A stretch of 64,000 bases of DNA from Talaromyces rugulosus (Eukaryota; Ascomycota; Eurotiomycetes; Eurotiales; Trichocomaceae), in contig NC_049563.1 of NCBI RefSeq assembly GCF_013368755.1, positions 4,216,001-4,280,000 of the forward strand, given 5' to 3'. The notes under the pieces were generated by a model that was not told the origin of the DNA, did not search any database, and saw only the letters and a list, made by a program, of their open reading frames with translations. Positions 46,057 through 58,645 of this stretch are shown piece after piece. The position numbers and the translations under genes were made by a program. How positions within the stretch are numbered: the stretch's first letter is position 1; every line of letters begins with the position of its first letter.

Positions 46057-47018
46057 ATATAGTAGCTATCTATTTAAAAATACACATTAATCTAAGAAAA
46101 TAGATACAGAAGAATTCGGTTACATCTCATTTATAAAAATATTTGCTATTGCACATAGTACACCCTTTTACATACTCAAAGTATACTGTAGTACTACAAT
46201 AAAAAGATACTAGCATATTAACGTTAGAAAATATTTTATTAGGATGCCAAAGAATAATCTTGATTGCAAAAATCAAGTGCGGAGCAGATAGACTGCTTCT
46301 ATATGGCGCTGCCACTGCATCTAGTCAAGATGCTTCCAGCCATCGTTGCAAGAGTGACATCAACAATCATCTAAATAAGCTAGCTGAAAATGACAGAGCA
46401 GACTGCTTTTCTAAGTATACTTTTTCCACATTAAAAACAGATCCAAATTTTCTCTTTTTCTTAATTTTTTATTTCACCTCTTCATTAGTGTCTTTTTTCA
46501 TTTCTTGTTCTTCAATATGATAAGAACAGCTTTTAGTAGATTCGTCTACATCTTTAGATAGCTGCTTTCCTTTGGGCCGGCCTTGGAGAGGATCTTCCTC
46601 CTTATAGTCATAAAAAGAAATAATTGTGTAGATAGCTTTATTCTATTGCTCTTATTTTTTTTTTTTTCCAGTGTCTACTCAACAGGAACAGCTAGTATAG
46701 CTTAGATGGCTGTAACGAGAATTAGATAACAATCATCATTATTATTATCTATTTCGAAGCTAAAATCATCGTTATTTATTCAGATAATGCCAGAAAGCTG
46801 TCTATTAATATTAATAATAATCTGTTTTCTACTATACCCTTACTATATGGTTTTCTTTTGTTTATACTAGGACTATTGATAAGCATTATTAACCTCATGT
46901 TCTACATCTTATAATTTAGATAATAACTCTCTATTCTAAGTAATTATATATTCATCCTCTACTTTATTATATTCTTTGATAGCGGTCTATAATTCTGGAT
47001 TTTGTTTAAAGCTTTAAC
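46057..47018. other. AT-rich interval before the retrotransposon
   Basis: About 960 bp, very AT-rich. On the minus strand around 46600-46560 a short RPKGKQL-type basic segment can be read, but no family is supported. The last five bases (GTTAG, 47019-47023) are the target-site duplication of the retrotransposon. Confidence 0.4.
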
Positions 47019-47023
47019 GTTAG

Positions 47024-47276
47024 TGTGACGGTCCTGACCCAGGCCTCGGGAACCAGCAGTGGCGGCCTGAGGCACCACCAGGGAAAGGGAACCGAGAGCG
47101 GTACTGAGATGGGAATAACCTCATACGGAACCATAAAGGGAATAGACTGACGCACACAAAGGAATATTTCTCATATAACTAGCGGGAGAGGTTCTTTCTT
47201 TTCCTCTTTCCCTTCTCATATTTAGTTTTCTCATTGCAGAGTACTCTTAGAGGATAGGAATCAACTTATTGTCACA
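47024..47276 (+). repeat. 5' LTR of the gypsy element
   Basis: 253 bp beginning TGTGAC and ending GTCACA, so the two ends form a short inverted repeat. It differs from the 3' LTR at about 20 positions, all of them transitions by my count. Confidence 0.92.
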
Positions 47277-47799
47277 TAAAACCAAACATCACTTTTTTTA
47301 TCTTTTACTCAAGACTGTAAAGCTTATACAGCAGTGTCAATAATCTAACTATTGCTTAAGCTATATCTTAATTCTTTTATTATATCACCGCTGAGCCTAG
47401 AAGACCAAGATAATACGACTAGTAAGCATAGGTAAGAATCGCCAAAGACCAATGCAAGAGATATAGACAGATCTAATAGGAGTAAATAAGTCGAGCAAAA
47501 TACTAGAACATCATTTAACCTTTAGTCTAAAAGACCTTAAGCTAAATAAACATCTATCATCTACACAGATAAATAAACAAGAATTTTTGTTACTTTGCTA
47601 CACTAATCCCTAGAGATTATTCAACTAGATATATAAATAACAGAACAAGAGTATATAGCAAGCAGAGAATCTAAGGATCCAGAACAAGAAAGAACAGCAG
47701 AGCCTAATGGTCAAAGTTACCAACCTTAAGCAGACTATCCATGACCAGATAGCTACTATAAGAGAGCTCATTGAGGAGCGCGACACCACTCAGGATAGA

Positions 47800-50700
47800 G
47801 CTAATAGAACTGGGTAGGGTACTCTAGCTCCAGAAGGGAAGCACACCAAGAGTACCAAATTACTAGATAGGTAGGTGCTAGTAGATAGAAAGGACCCTAA
47901 GTTTAAGTCATGGCTTATCAATGTCGAAGAGAAACTCAAAGCCAACACTGACCACTATCCTACTATCTAGGCACGCATGGCCTATATAAAGAGCATATAC
48001 AAAAGAGAAGCAGCAAATCATCTACTTACTTGCATAAGAAAAGACTTGCCTAATCAATATCATGATATAGATAATATCTTTAACCACCTTTGTACCCTGT
48101 ACCAGGACGCTAATAGGGTCATTAACACCAAGATAGAACTGCAACACCTTATAATGAGAGATACCAAGTTCCAGCTTTTTCTTTTATAATTTGTACTACT
48201 TGCTCAAAATATAGACTTGGCTACTAATAAGTAGAAAAAGGACCTATTCTATAAGTTGTCCTTTAAATTGCAGCATATAATAATCAAAAAAAGTAATGAT
48301 CTACATGTCTTATACCAGGAATTTATTAAGAAATACAGCACCACTACCAATCATTTCGAGCAGATCAACACCAGCGAGAAGCGTGCACGCCCACATAAGA
48401 CTAATACATACCCTAGACCTGGTAAGAGCTATCTAAATCCAATAACTCTAAAAGCGAAGAATGGATCAGAAAGCCTACTATGGTTAGAATGAAAGAAGCT
48501 GATAGAGAAGAACAAGTGCTTTAACTATAAATTGCCAAGGCACAGAGCATTTAATTGCCCTCTAAAGAAGAAAGCACCAGAGCTAAAGAATCTTAAGAAA
48601 GTCAGCCCACCAAAGAGTCAGTCAGAAAATAACCATGCCTAGGAAAAAACTCCTCTCTAGGCATTACAAGTGTTGATTTATCATCTTTAGATCTTTCCCA
48701 GTTATTAAGGAGAGAACAGGATAGTCTAGTCTCACCTATTTAATTAGCTAAGAATGGACTTTCTATTGCTACTAAAGCGTTAATAGACACTGGAGCAAAT
48801 AGTTACACTTTCCTTGATATTTTTCTTACTAAGAAGCTCGCATGTCATTTCTAAACTCACATAATCCCCTTGGAACAATCCTGTGCAGTGAAAAAGTATG
48901 ATGGCAAGACAGCTGCACCAATTATACACCTAATACACCTAACTTTAAAAATACAAGGACGAGTACAGCAGCATCTTCCTTTCCTGATATTAGAGCTAGG
49001 GAAACATAATATCATCCTTAGACGAATATGGATGGCAGAGCACGGTGTCTTAATAGACTATTACCATCATCGGTTACTCTAGCCAGAAGAGGTTTCTTTG
49101 AAGAATAAGCTATTGTCCAAGTAAGACCTCTTTATCCCCAAAGCAATCCTCTCCTAACCGAAGAAAGTTTCCACAGAGCATCAGAAGGATACTAATCGAC
49201 GAGATGGTCTCTTTAATAAAGAAATCAGACAGAAGGCTACTAGTAAAGCACTATATAAGATTACACCTGTGGATACTATCCCTAGATCATATTAGACCAG
49301 CCACCAAAAGAAATAGCTCATAGCATTGGCAAAGATAAACCAACAGTTAAGCAATACGCATAATGACCTCTCTGAGGAAAAGGCAAATCCAGTACACCAC
49401 CAGAAACAAGCTAAGCCTATAAAACCGAAGCCTAAGGTATAGATAGCACTTATTAAGGCCATAGGATTTGTGAGGTGCTTAAAGGATAAGAATACAACCA
49501 CCTTCATAACAAGCTTCCATGAAATCGAAAAGGTCATATAAGATAAACAGGAAGACCACCTAGGAATTGAGGAGCTTACTAAGATTAAGCAGAAACTACC
49601 CAAAAGGTATTAGGAATACACAGATGTATTCTCTAAACAGGAATCAAACAAGCTTCCAAATCATAAAAGCTACAATCATCAGATTGAGCTAACCAGCAAG
49701 CAAAAGCTAGGTTACAGCTCCTTATACTGAATGAACCTGAAAGAGCTTAAGGCTGTATGAGAATATATCTTAGACAATCTAAATAAAGGTTTTATTATGC
49801 CTAGTAACGCACCCTTTGCATCACCAATTCTCATAGCATCTAAGCCAGATAGAGGATTTTGATTCTGTGTGGATTACCAGAAGCTGAACGCTCTAACTAA
49901 GAAAGACCGATATCCACTGCTATTAATTAAAGAAGTCTTTGAACGGCTAAGCAAGGTAAAGATATTCATCAAATTAGACATACAGCAAGGTTTCCATCAC
50001 ATCAGAATAAGCTCAAAATCAGAGGATTTAACAATCTTCTAATGTCAATATAGAACATACAAATACAAGGTGATGCCTTTTGGATTGACAAATGGACCAG
50101 CAACTTTTCAGTGACTGATGAATAACATCTTTATAAACTGTCTTAACAAGTTTCTAGTAGCATTTATCAATAATCTACTGATTTACAGTAAGAATAAGCT
50201 TAAGCATTAGGTATATATAAAATTTGTACTGAAAAGACTAAGAGCAGCTAGACTACAGGCTATAATCTATAAATGTGAATTCTATGTCAAAACCACACAG
50301 TATCTAGGATTCATCATCACACTAGAAGAAATTAAGGTTGACCTGACTAAGATCAATACTATCCTGAAATGGATGGCCCCAGAAACTATACAAGGAGTGT
50401 AATCATTTCTAAAGTTCTATAACTTCTACTAGAAGTTTATACAGGAATATAATTAGATAACCAAACCCCTAAACTGCTTAACTCGGGTAAATATCTCCTT
50501 TATCTGGAACAGCAACTATGAACTGGCATTTAAAAAGCTAAAAAAGTTGTTAACTAAGACTCTAGTGTTATACCACTACTAACCAGAGCGATCAACACAG
50601 ATAGAAATAGATACCTCTGATGGGGTGGTCGCAGTGGTCTTATTACAGTGTTACGAGGATAACAAGTGGCATCCAGTAGTGTTCTACTCAGCAACAATGA

Positions 50701-52600
50701 TACCAGCTAAAAGGAACTATGACATTCATAATAAAGAAATACTCGCAATCATCAAGACCCTAAAAGAATAGAGACCCAAGTTGATAGAGCTCCAAGGAGA
50801 AAAGCGGTTTAAGATTCTATCCAACCACTAAGCTCTTGAATACTTCATATCTATAAAGTCATTAAACGCCCGACAAACAAGATAGTGCGAATTCTTACAT
50901 AAGTTTCACTTCACTCTAAAGTATCAACTAGGCAAGGCCAACATACTCGCGGACACCTTGACCTGACGACATGGTAATAAGACAAGCAATCTAGACTATT
51001 AAAAAAGGATTCTATTCCTAGAAAAAGTCTTAGATAGCAGAATTATTAAAGAGCTGAACTACAGAAAGTATCTACAGGCCAATAACCTAGAAACAGAAGT
51101 CTATATGGTCATGGCTGGGACCAATCTAGTGCCTCACGCCATAATAGCTAATAAGCAATATGCTGCCACAGCTAAAGCAAAGGAATAAATAGAGCACTTA
51201 AAAAAGGACTAGCAAATTATTAACAAGACAGTACTATTCAAAGGCCACTTATATATTCCTAAGAAAAGAGACCTGCACATATATTTATTGGATAAGATCC
51301 ATCACTAATCATCTACTGCCCATCCTGGAAGGACAAAGACTTGGAGCTTAGTTAAAGAACGTTATTATTGGGAGTTATAGAGTAAAGATGTGAATTATTA
51401 CCTAGACAACTGCATGGTATGCAAGTGGACAAATACTTAGAGAGACCTATCTCCTGGACTGCTGAACCCATTACCTATCCTAGATCGACCTTGGCAATAT
51501 ATCTTAATGGATTTTATGACTTATCTATAGGACCGCAAAGGATACAACATAGTATTTGTGATTATAGACCGACTTAGCAAAGCATTAGTGTCAATATCTT
51601 ATCAGAAAGAGACCACGGCCAAGAGAATGGCCTAATTATAGTTAGAGAATGTGTTCTATTGGACAGGACCCCCTGACTCTATTATATCAGACAGGGGTAA
51701 TCAATTTGTATTAGAATTCTGGTCGGAGGTATGCCGCTGCCTTAGAATCAAGCTAAAGCTATTAACTGTCTACTACCCTCAGACTGACAGATAGATAGAG
51801 ATCGCCAACCAGTACTTATCACAAAAGCTGAAAGTATTTATGAACCACGCATAGAATGACTGGTCAGACTGGTTACCAATAATGGATTACGCAGCAGCAA
51901 CCCTACCTTAAGAGTTAATTAGACTATCACTATTTATAGTTAAGAGGGGATACCAGCCACGCACCTTATTCAATTGGAAGTTACCTGAACCATCAAAGAA
52001 ACTAACCCTAAACAAAGAAGATATCAAGTTATAGCTAGGTCAAATACATAGCACCTGGGAAATGGCGAGGATGAATCTCTAGAAGAGTCAGAAGCAATAG
52101 TAGTTAATAACTAACAAAAAGCGCTAACCACTCAACTTCGATGTAGATAATTATATCATAGTTATCACAAAGCACTAGGAAATAAGGCAGCCTAGTAAGA
52201 AGCTAGACATCCAGACAAATGGTCCATACTAAATCAAGAAACAAATTAACAACTCTTTCGAACTAGAATTATTAGACAGGATTAACGTGCATTCTATATT
52301 CTTACCAGAGAAATTAAGACAAGCAGCAATCACAGAACCATTATCAGGACAGCTAGAAGAACCGGCAGAGCCTATTAAGGTAAATAGACAGGATAAGTGG
52401 GTGGTTAAAAAAGTATTAGACACCTAGGTACACTGGAAAAAGCTTTATTACCAGATAAAATAGTTAGGTCATAACATCGATATAGAGTGGTATCTAGCTA
52501 GAAATTTCAAGAACGCTCCTGTCATATTGAAGGAGTACTATGACTACTACCTAGAGAAACTAGAACCACCGAAACACCTCCAGGAATAGTTAAAGACAGT
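47800..52600 (+). pseudogene. Degenerate gag-pol of the gypsy element
   Basis: Fragments readable in the + strand frames include gag (about 47880-48450), a knuckle-like CFNYKLPRHRAFNCP (about 48510-48560, one Cys lost), a protease motif ALIDTGANSYTF (about 48775), and reverse transcriptase with FCVDYQKLNAL, MPFGLTNGPATF, and AFINNLLIYS where a YxDD box would be (about 49850-50190). Further fragments are RNase H (about 50590-50960), integrase with VIIDRLSK and ISDRGNQF (about 51550-51720), and a chromodomain-like IEWYLARNFKNAPV (about 52480-52520). TAG, TAA and TGA occur where Gln or Trp codons would be expected. Every domain is interrupted. Confidence 0.85.
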
Positions 52601-52677
52601 GGAGGAGGACAGATTTATGCCAGACAGGGGAGATAACAGTATACTTAAGGGCAAACATGGCCTAAAAGGGGGAGTAG

Positions 52678-52930
52678 TGTGACAGTCCTGACCCAGGCCT
52701 TAGAAACCAGCAGTGGCGGCCTGAGGTACCACTAGGGAAAGGGAACCGAGAGCGGTACTGAGATAAGAATAACCTCATGCGGAACTATAAAGGGAATAGA
52801 CTGACGCACACAAAGGAATATTTCTCATGTAACTAGTGGGGGAGGTTCTTTCTCTTCCTCTTTCCCTTCTCATATTTGGTTTTCTCGTTGCAGAGTACTC
52901 TTAGAGGATAGGAATCGACTCGTCGTCACA
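52678..52930 (+). repeat. 3' LTR of the gypsy element
   Basis: 253 bp, same ends as the 5' LTR. Changes against the partner go in both directions (some positions look mutated in one copy, some in the other), so both copies decayed separately after insertion. Confidence 0.92.
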
Positions 52931-52935
52931 GTTAG

Positions 52936-53497
52936 TATCTAGATTGTAGGGATATTTGGGATCTATAAATTGAGTTTTAAGGACCAGGCTCGGGAAGCCT
53001 GTACCGAACTTCCGGCCAGCTGCAGTTCACATGCCGGCCAGAGATAACCTCAATTGATATATCACATCTGAAGCTTTTACTCCGTCTGACAGGTCACATT
53101 TTAGGGATTTTCCCCACTTCTCGGTTCATACTACCCAATTTGGAAATAGAGAAGATTCCTAGATGCTGCTTATAAGCTTAAGACCCTATCCTGAGAGTTA
53201 CAGAGACTCAAGCAAGATTATTCTATTGAATTATATACACTTCTTGTTGTATACTTCTCCTCGGTACCCATTAGGCTCCTAGTCGAACCTGAGTAGGCTC
53301 CTATTATCCTCCTACAGTCATTCCAGACACCCTTAGGCTTTACATGAGTACTACTCGTCACAGCTCTGTCCTATTTCTTGTCTGGTATTAAACCTAGTAC
53401 TCTCTTTTGTATATTCATATAACACCGAATACAGGAGAATTGTATTTACCTACTTTATTTTTAGATACTTAGCTCTTCATAGGTAATTATTTTATTT
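52936..53497. other. Interval between the retrotransposon and repeat copy R3
   Basis: About 560 bp without a supported ORF. Part of it (53240-53345) has repeated TAGGCTCCTA-like pieces, and the whole may be the remains of another long terminal repeat. No copy elsewhere in the window proves this. Confidence 0.35.
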
Positions 53498-53721
53498 ATT
53501 TCGCTAAACGGAATATATGGAGATAACTTATAATAATACAATTCATGTAGACAGCTTTTTCTGAAATTTGATTGTACGGTATCTAATTAAAAAGAATCAT
53601 ATAGATAGCTGAAACCAAGATGCCTCTTCTGGCCGCACCTTGCCGCATCTTAGGGCGGCAAGCCGCACGAACTAGATCAGGACAGGCAACCTCTATCTCG
53701 CACGATGTTATATATGTAGCC
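53498..53721 (-). repeat. Dispersed repeat copy R3 (inverted relative to R1)
   Basis: On the minus strand this reads TACATATATAACATCGTGCG at its start, then the GGTTGCCTGTCC core (53691-53680), the GTGCGGCTTGCCGCCCT segment and ATTAGATACCGTA, in the same order as R1 at 31993-32220. Differences from R1 are mostly transitions. A TTTAGATACTTAGCTCT segment next to it (53459-53475) also matches the neighbourhood of the right inverted arm (34036-34053). Confidence 0.7.
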
Positions 53722-54361
53722 TCTTAACTAATTTGTTAGGTTCAACCATCCATCAGTTATTAGTCTATTACGGCTAATGCATGGAATATTAATGTGGACC
53801 TCCGTAACTCTAAAATATGTCCGCGTGGTGGTCCTCTCAGGAATACGCGCAGGTTGCTTCTAGTCTTCTATTAGAATGTCATCTCGTATTCGTGTAACAC
53901 TAAGCATATCCGACGGGTGTTTCGTTCTTTATACGCGGTTCGCAGATTGCTTCTTTTGGAAGGTATCCGTAACCCTAAGTACTTATGTCTCACAGGAATA
54001 CGCACTCATCCGTACCTCCCTCTCCCCAATCGCCAGTTATGTTCCTCCCACAATACTTAAATATGTTTAATTGACAAGTCTATTGTACTACAAGATATTG
54101 CTGCTTTTCTATTTTTGAAACTCTTTCCTAATATGGTTAAAGCGTGCATATATAGATCCACAGTAACTGACCAATAAAATTAATCTTGAGTATTGCCTTA
54201 TCATATCAGCACGTGACATTAAAGTGGGGACTCGAGACCATCGTCAGAAGAACCTCCAAGTTCAATAATAAATCCTCTCACTCAATCAGATTTATAACAA
54301 CCGACACGACCTACATGCATCGACAATAAAGGAAATCCCCCGTCTTCACTTGCTCGTGACA
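53722..54361. other. Boundary between the repeat-rich block and the right core block
   Basis: About 640 bp, AT-rich until about 54200. From there it is probably the promoter and leader of the next gene, with a CACGTGA site at about 54211-54217. A short ORF at 53876-54070 has no domain and is not called. Confidence 0.4.
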
Positions 54362-55798
54362 ATGCCGCCCAAATTCGGCCTCAACCTCCCCAATTCAAAG
54401 AACTCCACAGCCGTCAAAAAGCAACCCAACTTACTAGCTGGCCAAAAGCGCAAGAAGCCGGTATTTGGCGACTCGGGTTCGGAGGACGATGATGACGAAG
54501 GGGGGATAGCTTTTTCCGGTCGGAATAATAATAATGAGAATAAAAATAAAAACGGCGCTATCGAAATCACGACTTTGGGAGGATTGGATAATAATAACGA
54601 CAACGACGAAGAAACACAGCAGCAGCAGTCGGCGCAAAGAGAGAAATCAAAGAAACCGTTATTAACCGGACTGTCAGCTGCAAAACCTCCAGCCCCTAAA
54701 AAAATCGGAATCAATCCGTTAAAAAGCAGCATTTTTGACGATGAAAACGACGAGGGGCAACAACAAAACGAAAAAGGTGATGATGGGTCAAACAAAAAGA
54801 AATACGGATTACAACCAGGAGGGAAAAATATCGACTACTCAAACCTCTCTGCACTACACTCGAGTCGAAAGCACGCCAAAGAAGCCGAACAAATCGACCC
54901 TTCCATCTACTCCTACGATGCAGTCTACGATAGCATAAAAGCCAAACGTGAGAAACCCAACAAATCTACCTCCGCCAACGGCGACCAGGAGAGTTCCAGG
55001 TACATGGATGCGCTATTACGCAGCGCCGAAGTCCGAAAACGGGACCAAATGCGCGCACGAGATCGTCTGCTGACCAAGGAGCGCGAAGCCGAAGGAGACG
55101 AGTTTGCCGACAAGGAGAAATTCGTAACGTCGGCATACCGCGCGCAGCAAGAAGAAGTAAAGCGCATGGAAGAGGAGGAAGCAAAGAGGGAAGAAGAGGA
55201 GGAGAAACGGCGGAGGGCAAACGGCGGGTCCGGGATGGTCAGCTTCTATCGCGACATGCTCGCACGAGACGAGGAGCAGCATGGCGAGGCGATGAAAGCA
55301 GCACAAGAGGCAGTCCAAAGAGCTGCCGCGGGCGAAGAAAAACCCACAGAAGCTGCAGAAAACCAAGCGACAGAAAAATCCGAAGCCCAAATAGCCGCCG
55401 AATTGAACGCGCGCGGTGCCAAAGTTGTCGTCAACGACGAAGGACAAGTCGTCGACAAGCGTCAATTGCTCAGTGCAGGTCTCAACGTTGCCCCTAAACC
55501 CAAGGCAAAACCAGCAGCTCCGGTTGCAGCGTCTGCAGCATCACGTCCTGGTGCGCGTGGTCCGTCTAATGAGGCATTTTCAGCACGTGGTGCGCAACGC
55601 GCTCGTCAAACCGAGATGGTCGCTGCTCAGCTCGAGGAGCGCGCAAAGAAAGAGGAAGAAGCAGAAGCAGAACAGCAAAAACAGATTGCCGAGAAAAGCC
55701 GCAGTCGCAAGACCGACTCGGATGTTCAAAGCGCTCGCGAGCGTTATCTTGCGCGAAAGCGCGAGAAGGAGGCACAAGCCAAGGGTGGTGGTTCATAA
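54362..55798 (+). CDS. NSRP1-type nuclear speckle splicing regulatory protein (DUF2040 family)
   Basis: A single exon of 478 residues starting at ATG 54362. The N-terminus MPPKFGLNLP is followed by low-complexity Asn/Asp/Gln stretches. The conserved core runs from about residue 160: IDPSIYSYDAVYDSIKAKRE, then RYMDALLRSAEVRKRDQMRA and KEKFVTSAYRAQQEEVKRME, the signature of the CCDC55/NSRP1 family. Then follow a charged coiled coil, SFYRDMLARDEEQH, an Ala-rich linker, and a basic C-terminal helix. In animals NSRP1 binds SR proteins and affects splice-site choice. A similar nuclear role is inferred here. The AAT and CAG runs in the coding region give the Asn and Gln tracts. It converges on the ZIP transporter gene. 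Confidence 0.88.
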   Translation: MPPKFGLNLPNSKNSTAVKKQPNLLAGQKRKKPVFGDSGSEDDDDEGGIAFSGRNNNNENKNKNGAIEITTLGGLDNNNDNDEETQQQQSAQREKSKKPLLTGLSAAKPPAPKKIGINPLKSSIFDDENDEGQQQNEKGDDGSNKKKYGLQPGGKNIDYSNLSALHSSRKHAKEAEQIDPSIYSYDAVYDSIKAKREKPNKSTSANGDQESSRYMDALLRSAEVRKRDQMRARDRLLTKEREAEGDEFADKEKFVTSAYRAQQEEVKRMEEEEAKREEEEEKRRRANGGSGMVSFYRDMLARDEEQHGEAMKAAQEAVQRAAAGEEKPTEAAENQATEKSEAQIAAELNARGAKVVVNDEGQVVDKRQLLSAGLNVAPKPKAKPAAPVAASAASRPGARGPSNEAFSARGAQRARQTEMVAAQLEERAKKEEEAEAEQQKQIAEKSRSRKTDSDVQSARERYLARKREKEAQAKGGGS

Positions 55799-55992
55799 CC
55801 GCCATTATTGTGCCTTCTGTAGGATTTTAGGATTGGAACTTCGACTTCGTGAACATGTATCATAATCATCATATTATCATATACTAATATTACTAGGCTA
55901 AGAGCATACTGTGATAAGCCTACATACTAAGGATGAGTAAATATTCTGCCGTAATAGAACGCCACGCGTCATGTCATCTATAAGTCTAAACC

Positions 55993-57722
55993 TCACGCCG
56001 TCAATGCGAAACTAACGCCCAACAACCCCATACCAGCAATAGCAGAGCCAATGCAAATGTTCCGGTTATGCGTCAGGCATAAACCCTCGCTGAATAGTTG
56101 GAGACCAACGGAGGTCATGATCCCCGCGGTGACTGCAAACATGCCTCCGTAAACACCCCATGAGGTCCCCTCGGTGTCAGATGGATCTCGATGTCTCTCG
56201 GTAAACCATATCCACAGAGCTGCGAGTCCTGCTCCAGCTGGTTGACTGAATCCTCCCAACACGCTAGCCCAAACGATTGCTTTTGTTCTTGACCTGAGAG
56301 CCAGAAACAAAGGTAGAGCCAACGCGAACCCATCAGTAATGTTGTGAATAAAAAGAGCAAGGAAGACTGTCAAGCCTAGTGTTGGGCTCGCGTGGTTGGT
56401 AGCATAGGTAATAAAACCCTCGGGAAGTTTGTGGAGAGCAATGGCTAGTGAGGTCTGTAAACCAATCGAAAGAAATGCGTTCTGGGGTACGTGATGGTGG
56501 TGTTGTACCGAGGAGTGAGTAGAATGCTGTCCCCATGTTTTTGCTGTGTCTCCAGGACTGGGCAGATGGTTTCCATTTGTAGCCAACTCGTCATCAACAT
56601 CCTCTCCTTGCGACGAAGCCTGTTGATCAGCATCTTGCCCGAAATAATCCGGACCACGATGTTCATCTTCTGAACGATGAATTTCGGAACCGCTTTGGCT
56701 GACCAGCGGGATACGCCGTACAGTCAAAGGAGTGTCGGGTACACTGTCGTGCGAATGCTGGCCCGGATCTATCGTCAAAGGCTGAATCCGGCGTGGGTGG
56801 CTTGAGACGCCCAGTGGAGTGACTACAGCAGCGACGTTCCTCGAATCTTTGACCTTTTGACATTCTGTCCCGCAAGCTTGGGAAAACCCATAACAAGGCC
56901 CACTTTCATCGCAGACTTCTTTCGTCCCGTGAAAGAACTTGTGAACATGACGGCCCAGCCGGCGTTGAATTGACTCCTGGTATGGCGATGGCGGGATCTG
57001 ACAAGTGGCTCGGGAAACCAGAATTGGTGTAGACTGCGCATTGCGATGACTAGACCCCTTGTTAATGAGAGGTGTGTGCTCGTTATCTTGTTGCCCCTCC
57101 TCGGCGTTTTCTTCATCCTGAGGTTTGGTGGAGGTGTCCCTGTACCAATGCTGGGAACTATGACTGATGGCGTCGCGTCCATGCTCGAGATCTTCGTCCG
57201 TTGGCTCGTGCGTGTGCGTACAATCGACGATATGGGAAGGTATGTAGCGATGGACGATATCCGAGAAGATACTGATGACCACCACGCCGGCCAAAAAAAG
57301 GCCAATCAATGTATAGGCCGCAGCTGGCCCGGACAGGCCTGAGCGAGCGAGATATTCTTTTGATGTGGGTAGCATGCTATACAAGGAGGAAAAGACCTAA
57401 AAAACACACACACACACACACAAAGGACTAATATCAGAACGGGTGCGGGCACATGTCGACGGCTTTTTGATTGCTTACCATAACCCCGGCGCTCAACCCC
57501 ATGGACGATGATAAGAATGTCGAGTTGGTGGTGATGTCGAATCTTTTGAAACCACAGCAGGAACGTATGACTAAATCCACACAGATGATACCGGCACCGA
57601 TGATACAAGCTGGAATAATGTTAGCATTGAGCCAACGCGGGCAAAAAAGCGCGAATGCACCTACCGACTCCAGAGACGCCGCTCATCACCCAGCCCCGGG
57701 TGTCATTTTCATCGAGCCCCAT
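55993..57722 (-). CDS. ZIP-family metal (zinc) transporter
   Basis: Exons 57722-57665, 57609-57479 and 57396-55993 give 530 residues. The start is the ATG at 57722, giving MGLDENDTRGWVMSGVSG; joins are GV|ACIIGAGI and SAGVM|VFSSLYS. Three hydrophobic segments precede a long loop (about residues 100-350) that is rich in His, Ser and Gln, a usual zinc-binding loop. The metal-site helices follow: ALHKLPEGF (HKxPEG) and IHNITDGFALALP (HNxxDG). Three more helices close the protein. ZIPs import zinc or iron into the cytosol from outside or from organelles. The layout recalls vacuolar Zrt3-like members; this is by overall form only. The second intron contains a (CA)n tract (about 57404-57421). Confidence 0.9.
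57404..57421. repeat. (CA)n microsatellite in a ZIP gene intron
   Basis: About nine CA units on the + strand, a TG tract in the transcript, close to the 3' splice site of intron 2 of the ZIP gene. It may lengthen or replace the polypyrimidine tract. Confidence 0.85.
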
Positions 57723-58645
57723 GGCGGCTGATGTCAGTGGTGAATGCAAGTGAGCTCCAGTTGCGAGGGGGAGGGGGAGATGGTGAAGTTAAGGTGGTGA
57801 TTGCTGCTGGGGATGATGTAATGAAGGGTAGCTTGCTAACCCCGGTCGATTGTTTCCGTTCCAGATACTGCATGCACCCCACCATGGAACCAGCAGATTA
57901 ATATCGCCCGTCGATCTTATTGCCAGGGTCTGGTGTCGGCACAAATTTTGCAAGGTGTTGTCGCTTGAAGAAAACAACTCCAGCAGAAGTGCGTGCTGGA
58001 AGATGCCTTTGATGTTGCATTGATAGATGTTGCCTGTCCGCAACTAGGATAGCTTGCCTCCAAGGTCCGCATTATCACCACCCATGGGGCCCCCCATAAA
58101 GAAACTCGCAAGGAGTCTTTGTCCAATCATACCGGCATTCGGTGCGGTCTGAAACGAGCTGTTGTTCTCATTCGCGTCTGACGTCTCAGGTGACTTTTCA
58201 GTGTTTTCACCAACGATTCAGGATGGCATTCCTGGCCCAGGATTCCTCAGCGCCGTGACAGCGGGCATGACCTGCCACCCCGCAGCGTGCAAACTGCCCA
58301 TGGATCGAGGGCCAGGCGACCTCGCAGACAAAAGACAGGTTTTCCAGTCTGTTCTTCAACCATGTGTGCGGCGTAACTTGAGGTCTCAGGTGTCCCTGGG
58401 GTGTCGCTGTGTCAGCCTGATTATGCCGGCTGTGATTGGGCCGTCCCTGGCCTGGCTCCGCTCGGGATCGCTTTTCACGCGCCAAACGCACCTGATCTGA
58501 TCTGATCTTGAGTCTGGATACAGGTGAGTCGGTGCAGCCTGCTCTTGATTGAGCTGCTATCTATTTAGACCGTTTCGACGTCTTCCACTGCTCGCCCTCA
58601 TTTCCTCACCTCCTCGGACAAACTCGTGGAATCAAGTCAAGCACC
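57723..58645. other. Divergent promoter region between the ZIP gene and nuc1
   Basis: About 920 bp between start codons. It has a GC-rich centre (58230-58480) and a TGATCTGATCTGATCTTGA repeat at about 58494-58512, next to the nuc1 leader. An ORF at 58162-58500 has no domain and is not called. Confidence 0.4.

Larger units (their letters stand above)
47024..52930 (+). mobile_element. Ty3/gypsy LTR retrotransposon, chromovirus type, inactivated
   Basis: The 5.9 kb element is bounded by two 253 bp LTRs (47024-47276 and 52678-52930) and a 5 bp target duplication GTTAG (47019-47023 and 52931-52935). A purine-rich tract AAAAGGGGGAG lies just before the 3' LTR, as a polypurine tract should. Recognisable domains run in gypsy order: gag, a degenerate CCHC knuckle, an aspartic protease, reverse transcriptase, RNase H, integrase, then a chromodomain. 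All are broken by many in-frame stops. It cannot be autonomous. Confidence 0.92.
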
